From Paratinospora sagittata (Eukaryota; Streptophyta; Magnoliopsida; Ranunculales; Menispermaceae), in assembly GCA_035771175.1 (NCBI GenBank), contig CM069604.1, forward strand, positions 15,129,115 through 15,193,114: a DNA stretch of 64,000 nucleotides. Reading direction: 5' to 3'. A model generated the notes under the pieces. The model saw nothing but the letters and a program-made list of their open reading frames with translations, made no database searches and had not been told where the DNA came from. Made by a program: the position numbers and the translations under genes. The first letter of the stretch is position 1. Each line of letters opens with the position of its first letter. Below, in pieces: positions 10,478 to 21,105 of the stretch.

Positions 10478-11800
10478 GAACCCTCCTCATTTCTCATTTC
10501 TCACACCGAAATCACTCTCCTTGTGATTTTCCATCTCTTTCCACTCATTCTGAGTTTTTAATTTTTGAGACTCTCTGTCCGAGACTCTCGGTGCGGTGCG
10601 ACGAAGTTCTGTTCGGAGGAAAAAGCGCCAGATCTGAAAGAAGAAGTTCTTATCTGAAGGTGGGAACGAAACATAGGTTTGCATGTTTTATAACTTTTAT
10701 TAAAGTTTACATTCAGTTATTATTATATCTATTGTTCATTTACACTGCATTATCTCATATAATGTTTATACTGTCGCACTTATGCCTGTACACTTGGAAT
10801 TCATCTATTATATTGTTATAATGCCGGATTTGTGGTCAATCTAACTCAACTAGACTCGGTCTTGTCCTCAGTAGCTTTAAATAGTAAACGGGAGGCAGCG
10901 GGCTGCTCTAGGCGATTGGTATTTAAGCAGACCTTGTATCTCATCTCTCAACTAGGGACTGATCTAGTTGGTCTTATTGAAAGCTATCAACTTATTCAAG
11001 TAATACTGAATGTCCTAACCTTGCACGTCGTGATACCAACTCTGATAAGGATCACCAGACATTGCTAAAGTCAGTCTAAATGTCAAGAAATGACCAGACC
11101 AGTAGACTAGACCAGTTCATGCATTGGCATCATTCATATCACCACCTAGGGACGTATGTGGTTTATGACTCATAGAATAGTTAGGAGCATTGCTCGCTAT
11201 TCATTATATTTCTCTGGAGAGGGACATGCATGAGAACTCGACTACGCCTGGGGAGGGACATCAGTACGTGAATCCAGAGCATCGTTCCTGAGGAGGGACG
11301 TACAATAGAACCTGGCTACGCCAGGGGAGAACGTCCGGACGGACATTTGTACGTGAACTTCGGCGATGTACGTTCATCAAACCAGTACTAGACGGTGTAA
11401 TGCATACATACATATTGATTGATTATGATGCTCACATGTGTATTTAAGATATTTGATATTGAAGTATGCTTTATTAATTGTTATACTCACGAACTATGTA
11501 CCCACTGAGCGCGTTAAGCTCACTCCATTATCATCCAATCTTTCACAGGAAATTAGGGTAGACTGGGTGCAGGTTATGGGGACCACATTTTGTACCCTTT
11601 GTATTATTCATTGGGGATTTTGGAGAGTATGTTCCTTTGACCATTTTATGTTTAAAAATATTCTGAATTAAATGAAATTAAATTTGTACTATGTTATATA
11701 TTTCCGCTGCGCACTCTGTTGTTACCATTATTATTATTCCAAATGTGTGCCCGCCCGTGAGTGTACCGCCGGTTTAGGCGCGTCTGGGCGGGGTGTGACA

Positions 11801-11907
11801 TCGGGTGTGGCCTGTGCTGTTGTCAGAGGCGGCAGTTCCTAAATCTCAGGAGGTGCCTCCACTGCTGGACGAACAGTACGTGGCCTTCCTCTCTTCTTGG
11901 TTTGCAT
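11801..11907 (-). pseudogene. gag, first 35 codons of R1-c
   Basis: The ATG at 11907-11905 starts MQTKKRGRPRTVRP. Codon 23 (11841-11839) is TAG, as in R1-a, against CAG in R1-h. The fragment ends at the R1-b LTR. A CAG acceptor-like site (AG at 11916-11915) lies 8 bases upstream of the ATG, and a 776-base spacer separates it from ORF0. Confidence 0.8.
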
Positions 11908-12683
11908 TTTCTCACTGGGAAGGAGAAAATAAAACCAAGATTTAGGAACTGTAGCCAAGTATAATGTTATAGTATGCACAGTAACAATTTTGAGAGTATT
12001 GCAATGTTAAAATCACCTATTTTTCTAAGTATAGTGTAAGGTTTTTGTTGAGGAATCAAAGAATTTTATGTGCCTCGTATGTTTGGCCATGGTGTAAAAA
12101 CAATGTTAGAATGTTTATATAGTAAGTATAAAACTTTGCAAGTATTTCAAAAGATTTGGTTACGGTCTTTGTGAACATACATATATATTTCATTGAAAAC
12201 CCATACGAGTCATAAGAATTCTAATATTTTCCTCGGTAAATATCCTGATCTAACGTTCTATCGCAATCTTATGCATGCAAACTCTTACTCTTAGTCTTTT
12301 CGATTATTATCCAAGTTCATGTGTCCCATACCACATGACTTTGGTAATAAGGGTGTTAACCAAGTTAAGTTGCATGAACACAGTCTCTAAAAACAACGGC
12401 TGAATAGTAGTTCACCAATAGTATCTTCCAAGTTTACTCGTCCCATACCGTGAAACTTAGTGATAATGTTAGTAATGCAACTTTCTCCAAATGTTTCTTT
12501 TCACACAAGGTCATGGGTTTCTTACTTCCACATTTTATTTAGTATCTTCCAATTTTGTTATGTCCCATACCATTCCAAAGTTAGTGATACAAAAGAAAAA
12601 ATGGTTGTAAGTCGGCCCACCGAAGATAGTCTTAAACAAAACATTTCATTCATATATAAAAGAAAAGTTTACAATGCCAGTAA

Positions 12684-13821
12684 TCAATTTTGATTGCCCT
12701 GCCTACTACCGCTCCTTCTAGATCTCCTGCTAGGTACAGAATGACTACTAACAGAAGGTTGAGAGTTTGCTCGCTCTGCTTCGGAGTTTTGCATATGTGT
12801 TAATATATTATTTTGAGTCTCTCTCATTTCCGCCATATTGGATGCCATTTCATTTAACCGTTCAAAAAGGTTAGTCGATTGGCCCATTGGTGGTTGATGG
12901 CTCGATTGTCCCATAGGTGGAGGGTAGGTCATTGGCAGTGGGGGAAAGTATTGGTTGTATGGGTGATTCATAGGAGGAAGGTAATTGTTTTGAAACAGTG
13001 GGCTCATTAGGATGTTCTGCCCTCCGAAATTTGGTGTCGCCTAATACTGTTGTTGTTGGGTTACAGGAACTTGCTGGAATGGTTGACAGGGTACCTCAGG
13101 TGTTGGAAACCTTTGGTACTACGTGTTGCCCTGAGTTGGCATGTTCCAAGAAGGTAGATTTGCTTGAGTACTTTTTCTATTTTGAGGTTGATTTAGGTTG
13201 TTAAATAAATCTTCCTCAGTGAATAAATGATTGGTTGGATCATTATTTGGGGCTGGGTTTGACGTGAGATTCTGATTTGACTCATTATTTGGTGCTTCTC
13301 TGACGGGAATCTTGCGTCGACTTTTTCGAAGGCAACGTCCATGCTTGTCTTTCATTCTCTCGGCATTTCCTATCGTCGTGCCGAATACTTTCTCGTCAGT
13401 TACCCCTTCACTTGTGCCATATGTCTTGAAGATAGAAGATGTTGTAACTGATTTAGTGATCTGCTTCGACGTCCCACCAAAAGTGTCGACGTTTGCCTCG
13501 TATAGCATCCTCATAATCAAGACTCCGTAGCCGAGGAATTCCTTTCTCAAAAGGTTTTGTATCACCCTCAACATTTGTTGGATAATAATGTGAGGTAGGG
13601 AGACCTTAATTTCTTCTCTATGCAGTATAACATAAGAAGTTGAGCCCTTGACATAGTGCCTCTAGTCCCCCTTTTGCCAAGATGTTGCCGTATACAATCT
13701 TTCCGAGGCCAGCAAGAGATGGCTTAATATGATTGTTTGGGAGGTTGGTGTACGTCGATTAGTGTATGGCTCTTTGGCGAGGGAATTGAACAATTGTTCA
13801 TTAGACTCTGCGATCTCTGCA
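12684..13821 (-). pseudogene. ORF0 of R1-c, 5'-truncated
   Basis: The conserved block IIIQQMLRVIQNLLRKEFLGYGVLI and the C-terminal Pro/Gln-rich, coiled-coil and Arg/Ser-rich parts are present, ending RSGSRQGNQN at 12684. Stops occur at 13121-13119 and upstream, and at least one 1-base deletion shifts the frame near 13600. An in-frame deletion of about 22 residues lies between SPLFQN and NYLPPM compared with R1-a. The N-terminal quarter is cut off by the R1-d LTR at 13822. The function is unknown; see R1-a for the domain argument. From 12683 down to 11908 follows the same spacer as in R1-a. Confidence 0.72.
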
Positions 13822-14450
13822 TGTAATATCCTTTATTTCACAAAAAAAAAAATGGGCATACGTGCCCGGAAGTCCGGGCAGCCCGCCCGGAAGTCCCGGT
13901 AACCTGCCCGGAAGTCCAGGCACATGCCAGGAAGTCCAGGCAGCCCGCCTGGACTTTCAGGCGCCAAAACATTTATACAAACCAACCCCCCCTTCATTTT
14001 TCACACCAAATTCACTCCAAATTGTGATTTTTCCTCCTCTTTTCACTCATTTTGAGTTTTTAGTCTGTTGAGACTCTCTGTTCGAGACTCTCGGTGCGGT
14101 GCGACGAAGTTCTGTCTGAAGGAAAGCGCCAGATCAGAAAAAGAAGAAGTTCTTATCTGAAGGTGGAGAACGAAACATTGGTTTGCGTGTTTTATAACTT
14201 TTATTAAAGTTTACATTCAGTTATTATTATATCTACTGTACATTTACACTGCATTATGTCGTATAATGTTTATACTGCCGCACTTATGCCTGTACACTTA
14301 GAATTCATGTATTATACTGTTATAATACCGAATTTGTGGTCAATCTGACTCAACTAGACTCGGTCTTGTCCTCAGTAACTTTAAATAGTGAACGGGAGGC
14401 AGCGGGCTGCTCTAGGCGATTGGTTATTTAAGCAGACCTAGTGTCTCACC
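13822..14450 (+). repeat. 5' LTR of R1-d, first 629 bp
   Basis: It begins TGTAATATCC. The U3 array at 13861-13965 has the core GGAAGTCC (13868, 13889, 13910, 13930 and one inverted copy near 13951) in place of GAACGTTC, again at 20-21-bp steps. The LTR stops after GTGTCTCACC and jumps to gag. Confidence 0.85.
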
Positions 14451-17400
14451 AGCAGGGCCACGTAAAATTTGTCTGTCCGCACCTTTAGCAACCTATTCCC
14501 ATTGTTCCAGTCCAACAAGCACCACCAGCTGCCAATGCCCAACCCAGGCAGAACCAGCAAAACCAGGGTCAACGGAACTAGGCAGAGCATTTGCCATCGC
14601 TCAACAACCCCTCCCAGACAACAACGTAGTTGAAGGTACCTTTCCTTTGTTCCATACATTGGTGCATGTTTTGTTTGATTCAGGTGCTACGCATTCTTTT
14701 ATATCGTCGGCATTGATAAGACATTTGGGCCAGCATCTTGAACCCACAAACATCACACTCCATGTCACATCACCGTTTGAATCTGGTACTGACGTGAATT
14801 TGCAGTGTTCTCGATGTGAGCTTCAAATGTCAGAACAGATACTATATGCAAATCTTTTTGTGATGGATATTGAAGACTTCGACATCATCCTCGGCATGGA
14901 CTGGCTAGCACCACTGAATGCAAAGATCGACTGTATCAACAAGCAAGTTCAGTTAACCTTGCCTACATGAGAGTTTGTCAAGATTCAAGGAACAAGGAAA
15001 TGGATACACAAATCAATAGTTGCACTTCTCAAGGCACAACTTCGAGCTCTATCCCTAGGTGACGGAAATGAATCACCAGCAATGTACCCTCTCGAAGTAC
15101 ATGATGTTCCAGTCATATCTGAATTCCCAACAGTTTTTCTAAATGACCTTCCTGGTCTACCTGGTCTACCTCTAGTTAGGGAATTCGATTTTGAGATCAA
15201 CCTCATACCTGGGATAGGGCCTATCTCAATTCCACCATACAAAATGTCAAATGTCGAGCTACTCGAATTAGACAAACAACTGAAGGAATTAGAGAGTAAT
15301 GGCTTCATCCGAAAGAGTTCATCACCCTGGGGCGCTCTAGTTCTGTTTGTTCACGAAAAGGATGGTTCGTTATGACTTTCCATCGATTATCAAAAGTTGA
15401 ATAACGTCACCATCAAGGACAGATATCCGTTGCCCAAGATCGATGACTTGTTCGACCAACTTAGAGATGCAAAATACTTCTCTAAGATTGATTTACTGTT
15501 CGGTTATCACCAAGTCGGACAACACCAAGACGGCGTTCAGAACTCAGTACAGTCATTATGAGTTCTTAGTTATGCGTTCGATCTAACAAATGCACCTGTT
15601 GCATTCATGGATTTGATGAATCGCATTTTCAGGTTATACTTAGACAGATTTGTGGTGGTTTTTGTGGACGACATCTTGATATACTCCTCAACCGAGGAAG
15701 ACAATAAAATACATCTGAAGATCGTCCTCCAGACCTTGAGAAGTCACCAACTGTATGCAAAGTTGAGTAAGTGTGAATTTTGGGCGAAGAGAGTTCAATT
15801 CCTAGGCCATGTGGTTTCAGGCAATGGCATTGAGGTAGATCCTTCTAAGGTTGAAGAAGTTTTAAACTGGAAGCAGCCTACCACTGTTACTCAGATTAGG
15901 AGTTTTCTTGGTTTGGCTAGCTATTACAGACGCTTCATCAAGGACTTCTCAAAGATTGCTGAACCTATGACCAAGCTCACTTGAAAGGACGTGCGATTCA
16001 TCTGGATTTTCATTATACACCTCACGACGACACCACAACTTATCACTCCAAGAAATGCAATTGGATTTTCATTATACACCGACGCCTCTCTCCAAGGCTT
16101 AGGTGCCGTACTAATGAAAGAAGGCCAAGTTGTTGCATATGCCTCGAGGCAACTGAAGATTCATGAGGGTAATTACCCAACACATGACTTGGAACTTGCA
16201 GCTGTTGTGTTTGCGCTGAAGTTATGGCGTCATTACTTATACGGTGAACGGTTTGAGGTCTTCTCGGATCACAAGAGTCTTAAGTACATATACACTCAGA
16301 GAGACCTAAACCTCCGCTAGAAACGATGGTTGGAATTCTTGAAAGATTATGACTTTCAACTCCAGTACCATCTCGGAAAGGCCAATGTTGTGGCCGATGC
16401 CCTGAGTAGAAAATCTTATGTTGCTTGCACTCTTAACTACTAAATGGGGAAGTTGGCTACAGAGATGGAGAACTTTAACCTACAGCTGAACGAAGAGGGA
16501 CCAAGACCACAACTATTTCAATTATCAGCCAACTCTGAGCTCGTTCAAAAGATTTCAGCAGCTCAAGCCAAGGACCCTATGTTAATGGAGAAACTAGAAC
16601 TTCTACCCAGCGGACAAGAACTTCCTCACTGGTCGGACGCTGAAGACGGCACCGTTTTCTATAAAAAAACGTCTCTATCTACAGAACGATCCTGAAGTTC
16701 GGAAAGAAGTGCTTACAAAAATGCACTGTTCAAGGTACGCTATGCATCCTGGGGTGACAAGATGTATAAGGATGTCAAGCGATAATTCTAGTTTTCTGGA
16801 ATGAAGAAGGCAATTGCAGACTTCGTTGCTCGATGCCTCGTTTGCCATAAAGTTAAGGCAGAACGAAGACTTCCCTCTGGACTTCTCCAGCCGTTACCTA
16901 TTGGAGAATGAAAGTGGGAGAACATCGCAATGGATTTTGCTACAGCCTTGCCTTGAAATAATAAAGGGCAAGTGCTATCTGGGTTATCATTGACAGACTT
17001 ACAAAGTCTGCATACTTCTTGCCAATAAAGTTGACGGATAATCCCGCCAAACTTGCAGAACAATATGAAAGAGAGATCGTACGCCTTCATGGCATACCAC
17101 TCACGATCGTCTCTGATCGAGACCCTCGATTCACATCAAACTTTTGGAAAAGTTTCCAGAGTAGAATGGGTTCTACGATCACTATGAGCACAACATTTCA
17201 CCCTCAGACTGATGAGCAGTCAGAGCGTCTTATTCAAATCTTAGAAGACATGTTACGGTGTTGCATTTTGGACTTTAATGACGGATGGGCAAAATACTTA
17301 CATTTAGCTAAGTTTGCATACAACAACAGCTACCAAACTAGTATCGGCATGGCACCGTACGAGGCTCTCTATGGTCGGCCTTGCAGGTCTCTGGTATGCT

Positions 17401-17978
17401 GGTTAGATATGGCAGATTGACCGCAGTGAGGCCCTGAACTAGTTCAAGAGACTTCTGAGAAGATCACACTAGTAAAGGAACGACTTCGTATTGCACAAAG
17501 TCGACAGAAGAGCTATGCTGACAAGCGGAGACAACCTCTAGAATTGGATAAGGTGGACTTTGTTTTTCTAAAAGTTCAGCCCACAAGAGGTGTCAAACGC
17601 TTTGGGATCAAAGGAACGCTCTCCCCGCGGTATATAGGTCCATTTCAGATCATTGAACGTATTGGCAAACTTGCTTATCGTCTGTCCCTTCCATCGTCCA
17701 TGCCTAAGGTTCATGACGTTTTTCACGTATCTATGCTTCGCAAGTATCGTCCTGATCCTTCGCATATCATCCCTTTAGTCGAGGTTCGGGTTGAGGAAGG
17801 AAATAAGTATTAGGAGAGAGCGATACAGATTTTGGATAGAAAAACTCAAGAACTAAGGCGACGTAGCATACCACTTGTGAAAGTGCTCTGGGATCACCAC
17901 GGCATCGAGGAAGCAACATGGGAACTAGAAGCAACAATTAAACATAAATACCCTGAATTGTTTTCGAGTACCAATTGA
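14451..17978 (+). pseudogene. pol of R1-d with a gag remnant: protease, RT, RNase H, integrase, chromodomain
   Basis: After the gag remnant (QGHVKF) the protease keeps LFDSGATHSFIS (about 14670-14705). RT keeps FVDDILIYS near 15660. A 14-bp loss at about 15510 and a 1-bp loss near 15575 together restore the frame. About 60 bp is missing before RNase H near 16010. RNase H (about 16070-16430) shows TDAS. Integrase (about 16700-17500) has frameshifts but keeps VSDRDPRFTSNFW. The GPY/F-like part and chromodomain (17544-17978) end in HGIEEATWELE. Stops at 14968, 15373, 15982, 16318, 16441 and 17417 make it non-functional. Confidence 0.87.
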
Positions 17979-17998
17979 TGATGTGATACATTGTACTA

Positions 17999-18418
17999 GA
18001 AGCAGAGTCAAGTCACAACTACTTTGCATAACCAACTCCATCACCACACAGACAGCGATCATTATCGCTAGAGCATGCATGGCTTTTTCGTAACAATCCC
18101 GTGCCCTCATCTTAGCAAGACCTTCTACCAAAATTGCCAGGCGGCCAGATTCGAGAACCTACAGGAAAAAGTTTTCCACCGCTCAACCTACCTCCCCTCA
18201 AACGATGTAACCAACACCCTCCACCACCATCTGTTATGCAAAGGTTGGAATCTTCAGAGGACGAGTCCGATTCCATTTGCTCCCCATGGTTTTATGATGA
18301 TGACGATTCCACCGGCCATAGTGCTATTAAGGGACCATTCAAGAACTACCCTGGACTCGCAAGAGATGAAGCCGACAGTGAATCTCAAGCAGATAACCAT
18401 CATAACTACTTGAATTGA
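17999..18418 (+). pseudogene. ORF3 of R1-d, N-terminus deleted
   Basis: The frame runs 140 codons to TGA 18416-18418 and lacks the first 25 or so codons found in R1-b and R1-f. The deletion joins GTACTA, just after pol, to the GAGTCAAGTCAC segment. Two nonsense codons occur (TAA in the SHNYFA segment, TAG after VPSS). The C-terminal 94 codons are open, with the acidic SSEDESDS and YDDDDSTG stretches and the ADNHHNYLN end. It still has CGA where R1-b has TGA. Confidence 0.6.
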
Positions 18419-18439
18419 TTTCGAGGGCAAAATCCCTTT

Positions 18440-18453
18440 AAGGGGGGGTAGGG
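18440..18453 (+). promoter_or_regulatory. Polypurine tract of R1-d
   Basis: AAGGGGGGGTAGGG directly precedes the LTR start TGTAATACCC. Confidence 0.87.
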
Positions 18454-19338
18454 TGTAATACCCTGTATTTCACAAAAAAAAAAAGAAGTCAAGGCAACCC
18501 GCCCAGAAGTCCAGGCAGCCTGCCTGGACTTCCAGGCACCAAAACATCTATATAAACCAACCCCCCCTCTTCATTTTTCACACCAAATTCACTCCAAATT
18601 GTGATTTTTCCTCCTCTTTTCACTCATTTTGAGTTTTTAGTCTTTTGAGACTCTCTGTTCGAGACTCTCGGTGCGGTGCGACGAAGTTCTGTCCGGAGGA
18701 AAGCACCAGATCGAGAAAAGAAGAAGTTCTTATCTGAAGGGGGAATGAAACATAGGTTTGCGTGTTTTATAACTTTTATTAAAGTTTATATTCAGTTATT
18801 ATTATATCTACTGTTCATTTACACTGCATTATGTTATATAATGTTTATACTACCGCACTTATGCCTGTACACTTGGAATTCACGTATTATACTGTTATAA
18901 TGCCGGATTTGTGGTCAATCTGACTAAACTAGACTCGTTCTTGTCCTCAGTAACTTTAAATAGTTAACGGGAGGCAGCGGGCTGCTCTAGGCGATTGGTT
19001 ATTTAAGCAGACCTAGTGTCTCACCTCTCAACTGAGAACTGATCTAGTTGGTCTTATTGAAAGCTATCAGCTTATACATGTAATACTGAATGTCCTAACC
19101 TTGCACGTCGTTATACCGACCCTGATAAGGATCACCAGACGTTGCCAAAGTCAGTCTAAATGTCAAGAAAAGGCCAGACCAGTAGACTAGACCAGTTCAT
19201 GCATTGCCATCATACATATCACCACCTAGGGACGTATATGGTTTATGATTCATAGAATAGTTAGGAGCATTGCTCGCTATTCAGTACATTTTTCTGGAGA
19301 GGGACGTAGATGAGAACCTGGCTACGCCCGGGGAAGGA
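18454..19338 (+). repeat. 3' LTR of R1-d, first 885 bp
   Basis: It begins TGTAATACCC, has only two or three AGTCCAGGC-type U3 units, a TATA box at 18549-18556, and follows the R1-b LTR until GGGGAAGGA. There the R1-e LTR starts in the opposite orientation. The U3 array is shorter than in the 5' LTR of the same copy. Confidence 0.85.
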
Positions 19339-20866
19339 TGTCACACCCCACTCGGACGCGCCTAAACAGGCGGTACACTCACGGACGGGGCGCGCATTTG
19401 GAACAATTACAATGGTAACAACAGAGTGCGCAGCGGAAATACGGTACACACCGTATAAATCTGATTTCATTTAATTCAGAATACTTTTGTACATAAAATG
19501 GTCAAGGGAACATACTCCCAAAATCGCCAATGAATCATACAAAGGGTACAAAATGTGGGCCCCATAACCTGCACCCAGTCCACCCTAATTTCCTGTGAAA
19601 GATTTGATAATAATGGAGTGAGCTTAACGTGCTCAGTGGGTAAATAGTGCATGAGTATAACAATTAATAAAGCATACTTCAATATCAAATATCTTAAATA
19701 CACATGTGAGCATCATAATCAATCAATATGAATGTATGCATGACACCGTCTCGTAATGGTTTGATGAATGTACATCGCCTGAATTCACGTACAGGAACGA
19801 TGCTCTGGATTCACGTACTGATGTTCCTCCCCGGATGTAGCCGGGTTCTCATGTACGTCCCTCTCCAGAGAAATGTAATGAATAGTGAGCAATGCTCCTA
19901 ACTATTCTATGATTCATAAACCATATACGTCCCTAGGTGGTGATATATATGATGCCAATGCATGAACTGGTCTAGTCTTTCTTGACATTTAGACTGACTT
20001 TGGCAACGTCTGGTGATCCTTATTAGGGTCGGTATCACGACGTGCAAGATTAGGACATTCAGTATTACTGTATAAGCTGATAGCTTTCAATAAGACCAAC
20101 TAGATCAGTCCCCAGTTGAGAGGTGAGACACAAGATCTGCTTAAATACCAATCGCCTAGAGCAGCCCGCTGCCTCCCGTTCACTATTTAAAGTTACTGAG
20201 GACAAGACCGAGTCTAGTTGAGTCAGATTGACCACAAATCCGGCATTATAACAGGCATAAGTGCGACAGTATAAACAGTATATGACATAATGCAGTGTAA
20301 ATAAATAGTAGACATAATAATAATTGAATGTAAACTTTAATAAAAGTAATGAAACGCGCAAACCTATATTTCGTTCCCCACCTTCAGATAAAACTTCTTC
20401 TTTCAGATTTGGCGTTTTCCTACGGACAGAACTTCGTTGCACCACTTTCAGATCTGGCGCTTTCCTCCGGACAGAACTTTGTTGCACTGTACCGAGAGTC
20501 TCGGACAGAGAGTCTCAAAAACTTAGAATGCGTGGAAAGGAGAAGAAATTCACAAGAGAAGGTGATTTGGTGTGATGAATGAGAAATGAGGAGGTTTCTT
20601 ATATAGAGATTTTTGCGCCTGAACGTTCTGGCATGCGCCTGTACGTTCTGGCATGCGCCTGAACTTTCTGGCATGCGCCTGAACATTTTGTCATGCGCCT
20701 GAACGTTTGGGCATGCATTGCGCCTGAATGTTTTGGCATGCGCCTGAACGTTCTGGCATGCGCCTGAACGTTCTGTCATGCGCCTGAACGTTCTGTCATG
20801 CTCCTGAACGTTCGGGCGTTGCCCAAATAGTAATTTTTTTTTTTTTGTGAAATACAGGGTATTACA
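19339..20866 (-). repeat. 3' LTR of R1-e, complete (1,528 bp)
   Basis: It starts TGTAATACCCTG at 20866 after the PPT and ends GGGTGTGACA at 19339. It is longer than the R1-b LTR mainly because of a larger U3 array (20615-20818). A TATA box (TATATAAG) lies at 20605-20598. Confidence 0.9.
20615..20818 (-). repeat. U3 array of ten 20-bp units (R1-e)
   Basis: On the plus strand the unit is GCGCCTGAACGTTCTGGCAT. Cores begin at 20621, 20641, 20661, 20681, 20701, 20726, 20746, 20766, 20786 and 20806, so the period is exactly 20 bp apart from one 25-bp step. R1-b has five such units. Confidence 0.88.
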
Positions 20867-20879
20867 CTCTACCCCCCTT
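20867..20879 (-). promoter_or_regulatory. Polypurine tract of R1-e
   Basis: On the minus strand AAGGGGGGTAGAG precedes the LTR start, identical to the R1-b tract. Confidence 0.87.
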
Positions 20880-20900
20880 AAAGGGATTTCGCCCTCGAAA

Positions 20901-21008
20901 TCAAGTCAAGTAGTGATGAGGGTTATCGGCTTGAGAAGTAGCCACAGGTGGATAAGGAGGCCACTGCATGTGTGCATCATTATATCCATTGATATTATTT
21001 TCAGACAT
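20901..21008 (-). pseudogene. ORF3 of R1-e with a large internal deletion
   Basis: The ATG at 21008 starts MSENNINGYNDAHMQWP and the frame closes after 35 codons with a YLT end and TGA at 20903-20901. Compared with R1-b, about 370 bp is missing between two copies of TCTCAAG, and the join keeps the frame, so the first 26 and last 9 codons are fused. It starts about 97 bases after the pol stop (21108-21106). It is a deletion derivative and unlikely to be functional. Confidence 0.65.
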
Positions 21009-21105
21009 CTGCGTAGTTATTGAAGTGAAACAATGGATCAAGATAGGTGTAAACAATGTTTCATCTTGTGATTGATAAGTGAAAATAATACAATGTAGCA
21101 CATTA

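Larger units (their letters stand above)
10318..11800 (+). repeat. 3' LTR of R1-b, complete (1,483 bp)
   Basis: It starts TGTAATACCC after the PPT and ends GGGGTGTGACA, with the expected TG...CA ends. U3 holds an array of 20-bp units at 10350-10460 and a TATA box at 10470-10477. The rest aligns with the R1-d and R1-e LTRs, with several GGGACGT-containing segments around 11140-11330. It supplies the reference for all R1 LTR fragments in the window. Confidence 0.9.
11801..13821 (-). mobile_element. R1-c: fragment with ORF0 and the start of gag, minus strand
   Basis: This piece is collinear with 2700-340 of R1-a. It is bounded on the left by the R1-b LTR end inside gag and on the right by the R1-d LTR start inside ORF0. 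It is therefore the remnant of a copy hit by two later R1 insertions, in the opposite orientation to both. Confidence 0.82.
13822..19338 (+). mobile_element. R1-d: chromovirus, internally deleted, both LTRs partial, plus strand
   Basis: The 5' LTR (13822-14450) is joined directly to the end of gag, so the rest of that LTR, the PBS, leader, ORF0 and most of gag are gone. Pol, ORF3, the PPT and the first 885 bp of the 3' LTR follow. It inserted into ORF0 of R1-c. Its 3' LTR is cut at 19338, where the minus-strand R1-e LTR begins. Confidence 0.85.

Noticed and set aside
10358..10561. Repetitive MPERSGA peptide frame, and similar antisense frames at 20420-20779
   Set aside because: Translation of the 20-21-bp U3 array; the repeat period of about 7 codons is a by-product.
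20615..20818. Regular 20-bp repeats that might suggest a CRISPR array
   Set aside because: No unique spacers; units are contiguous, lie in an LTR of a plant element, and no cas genes exist here.
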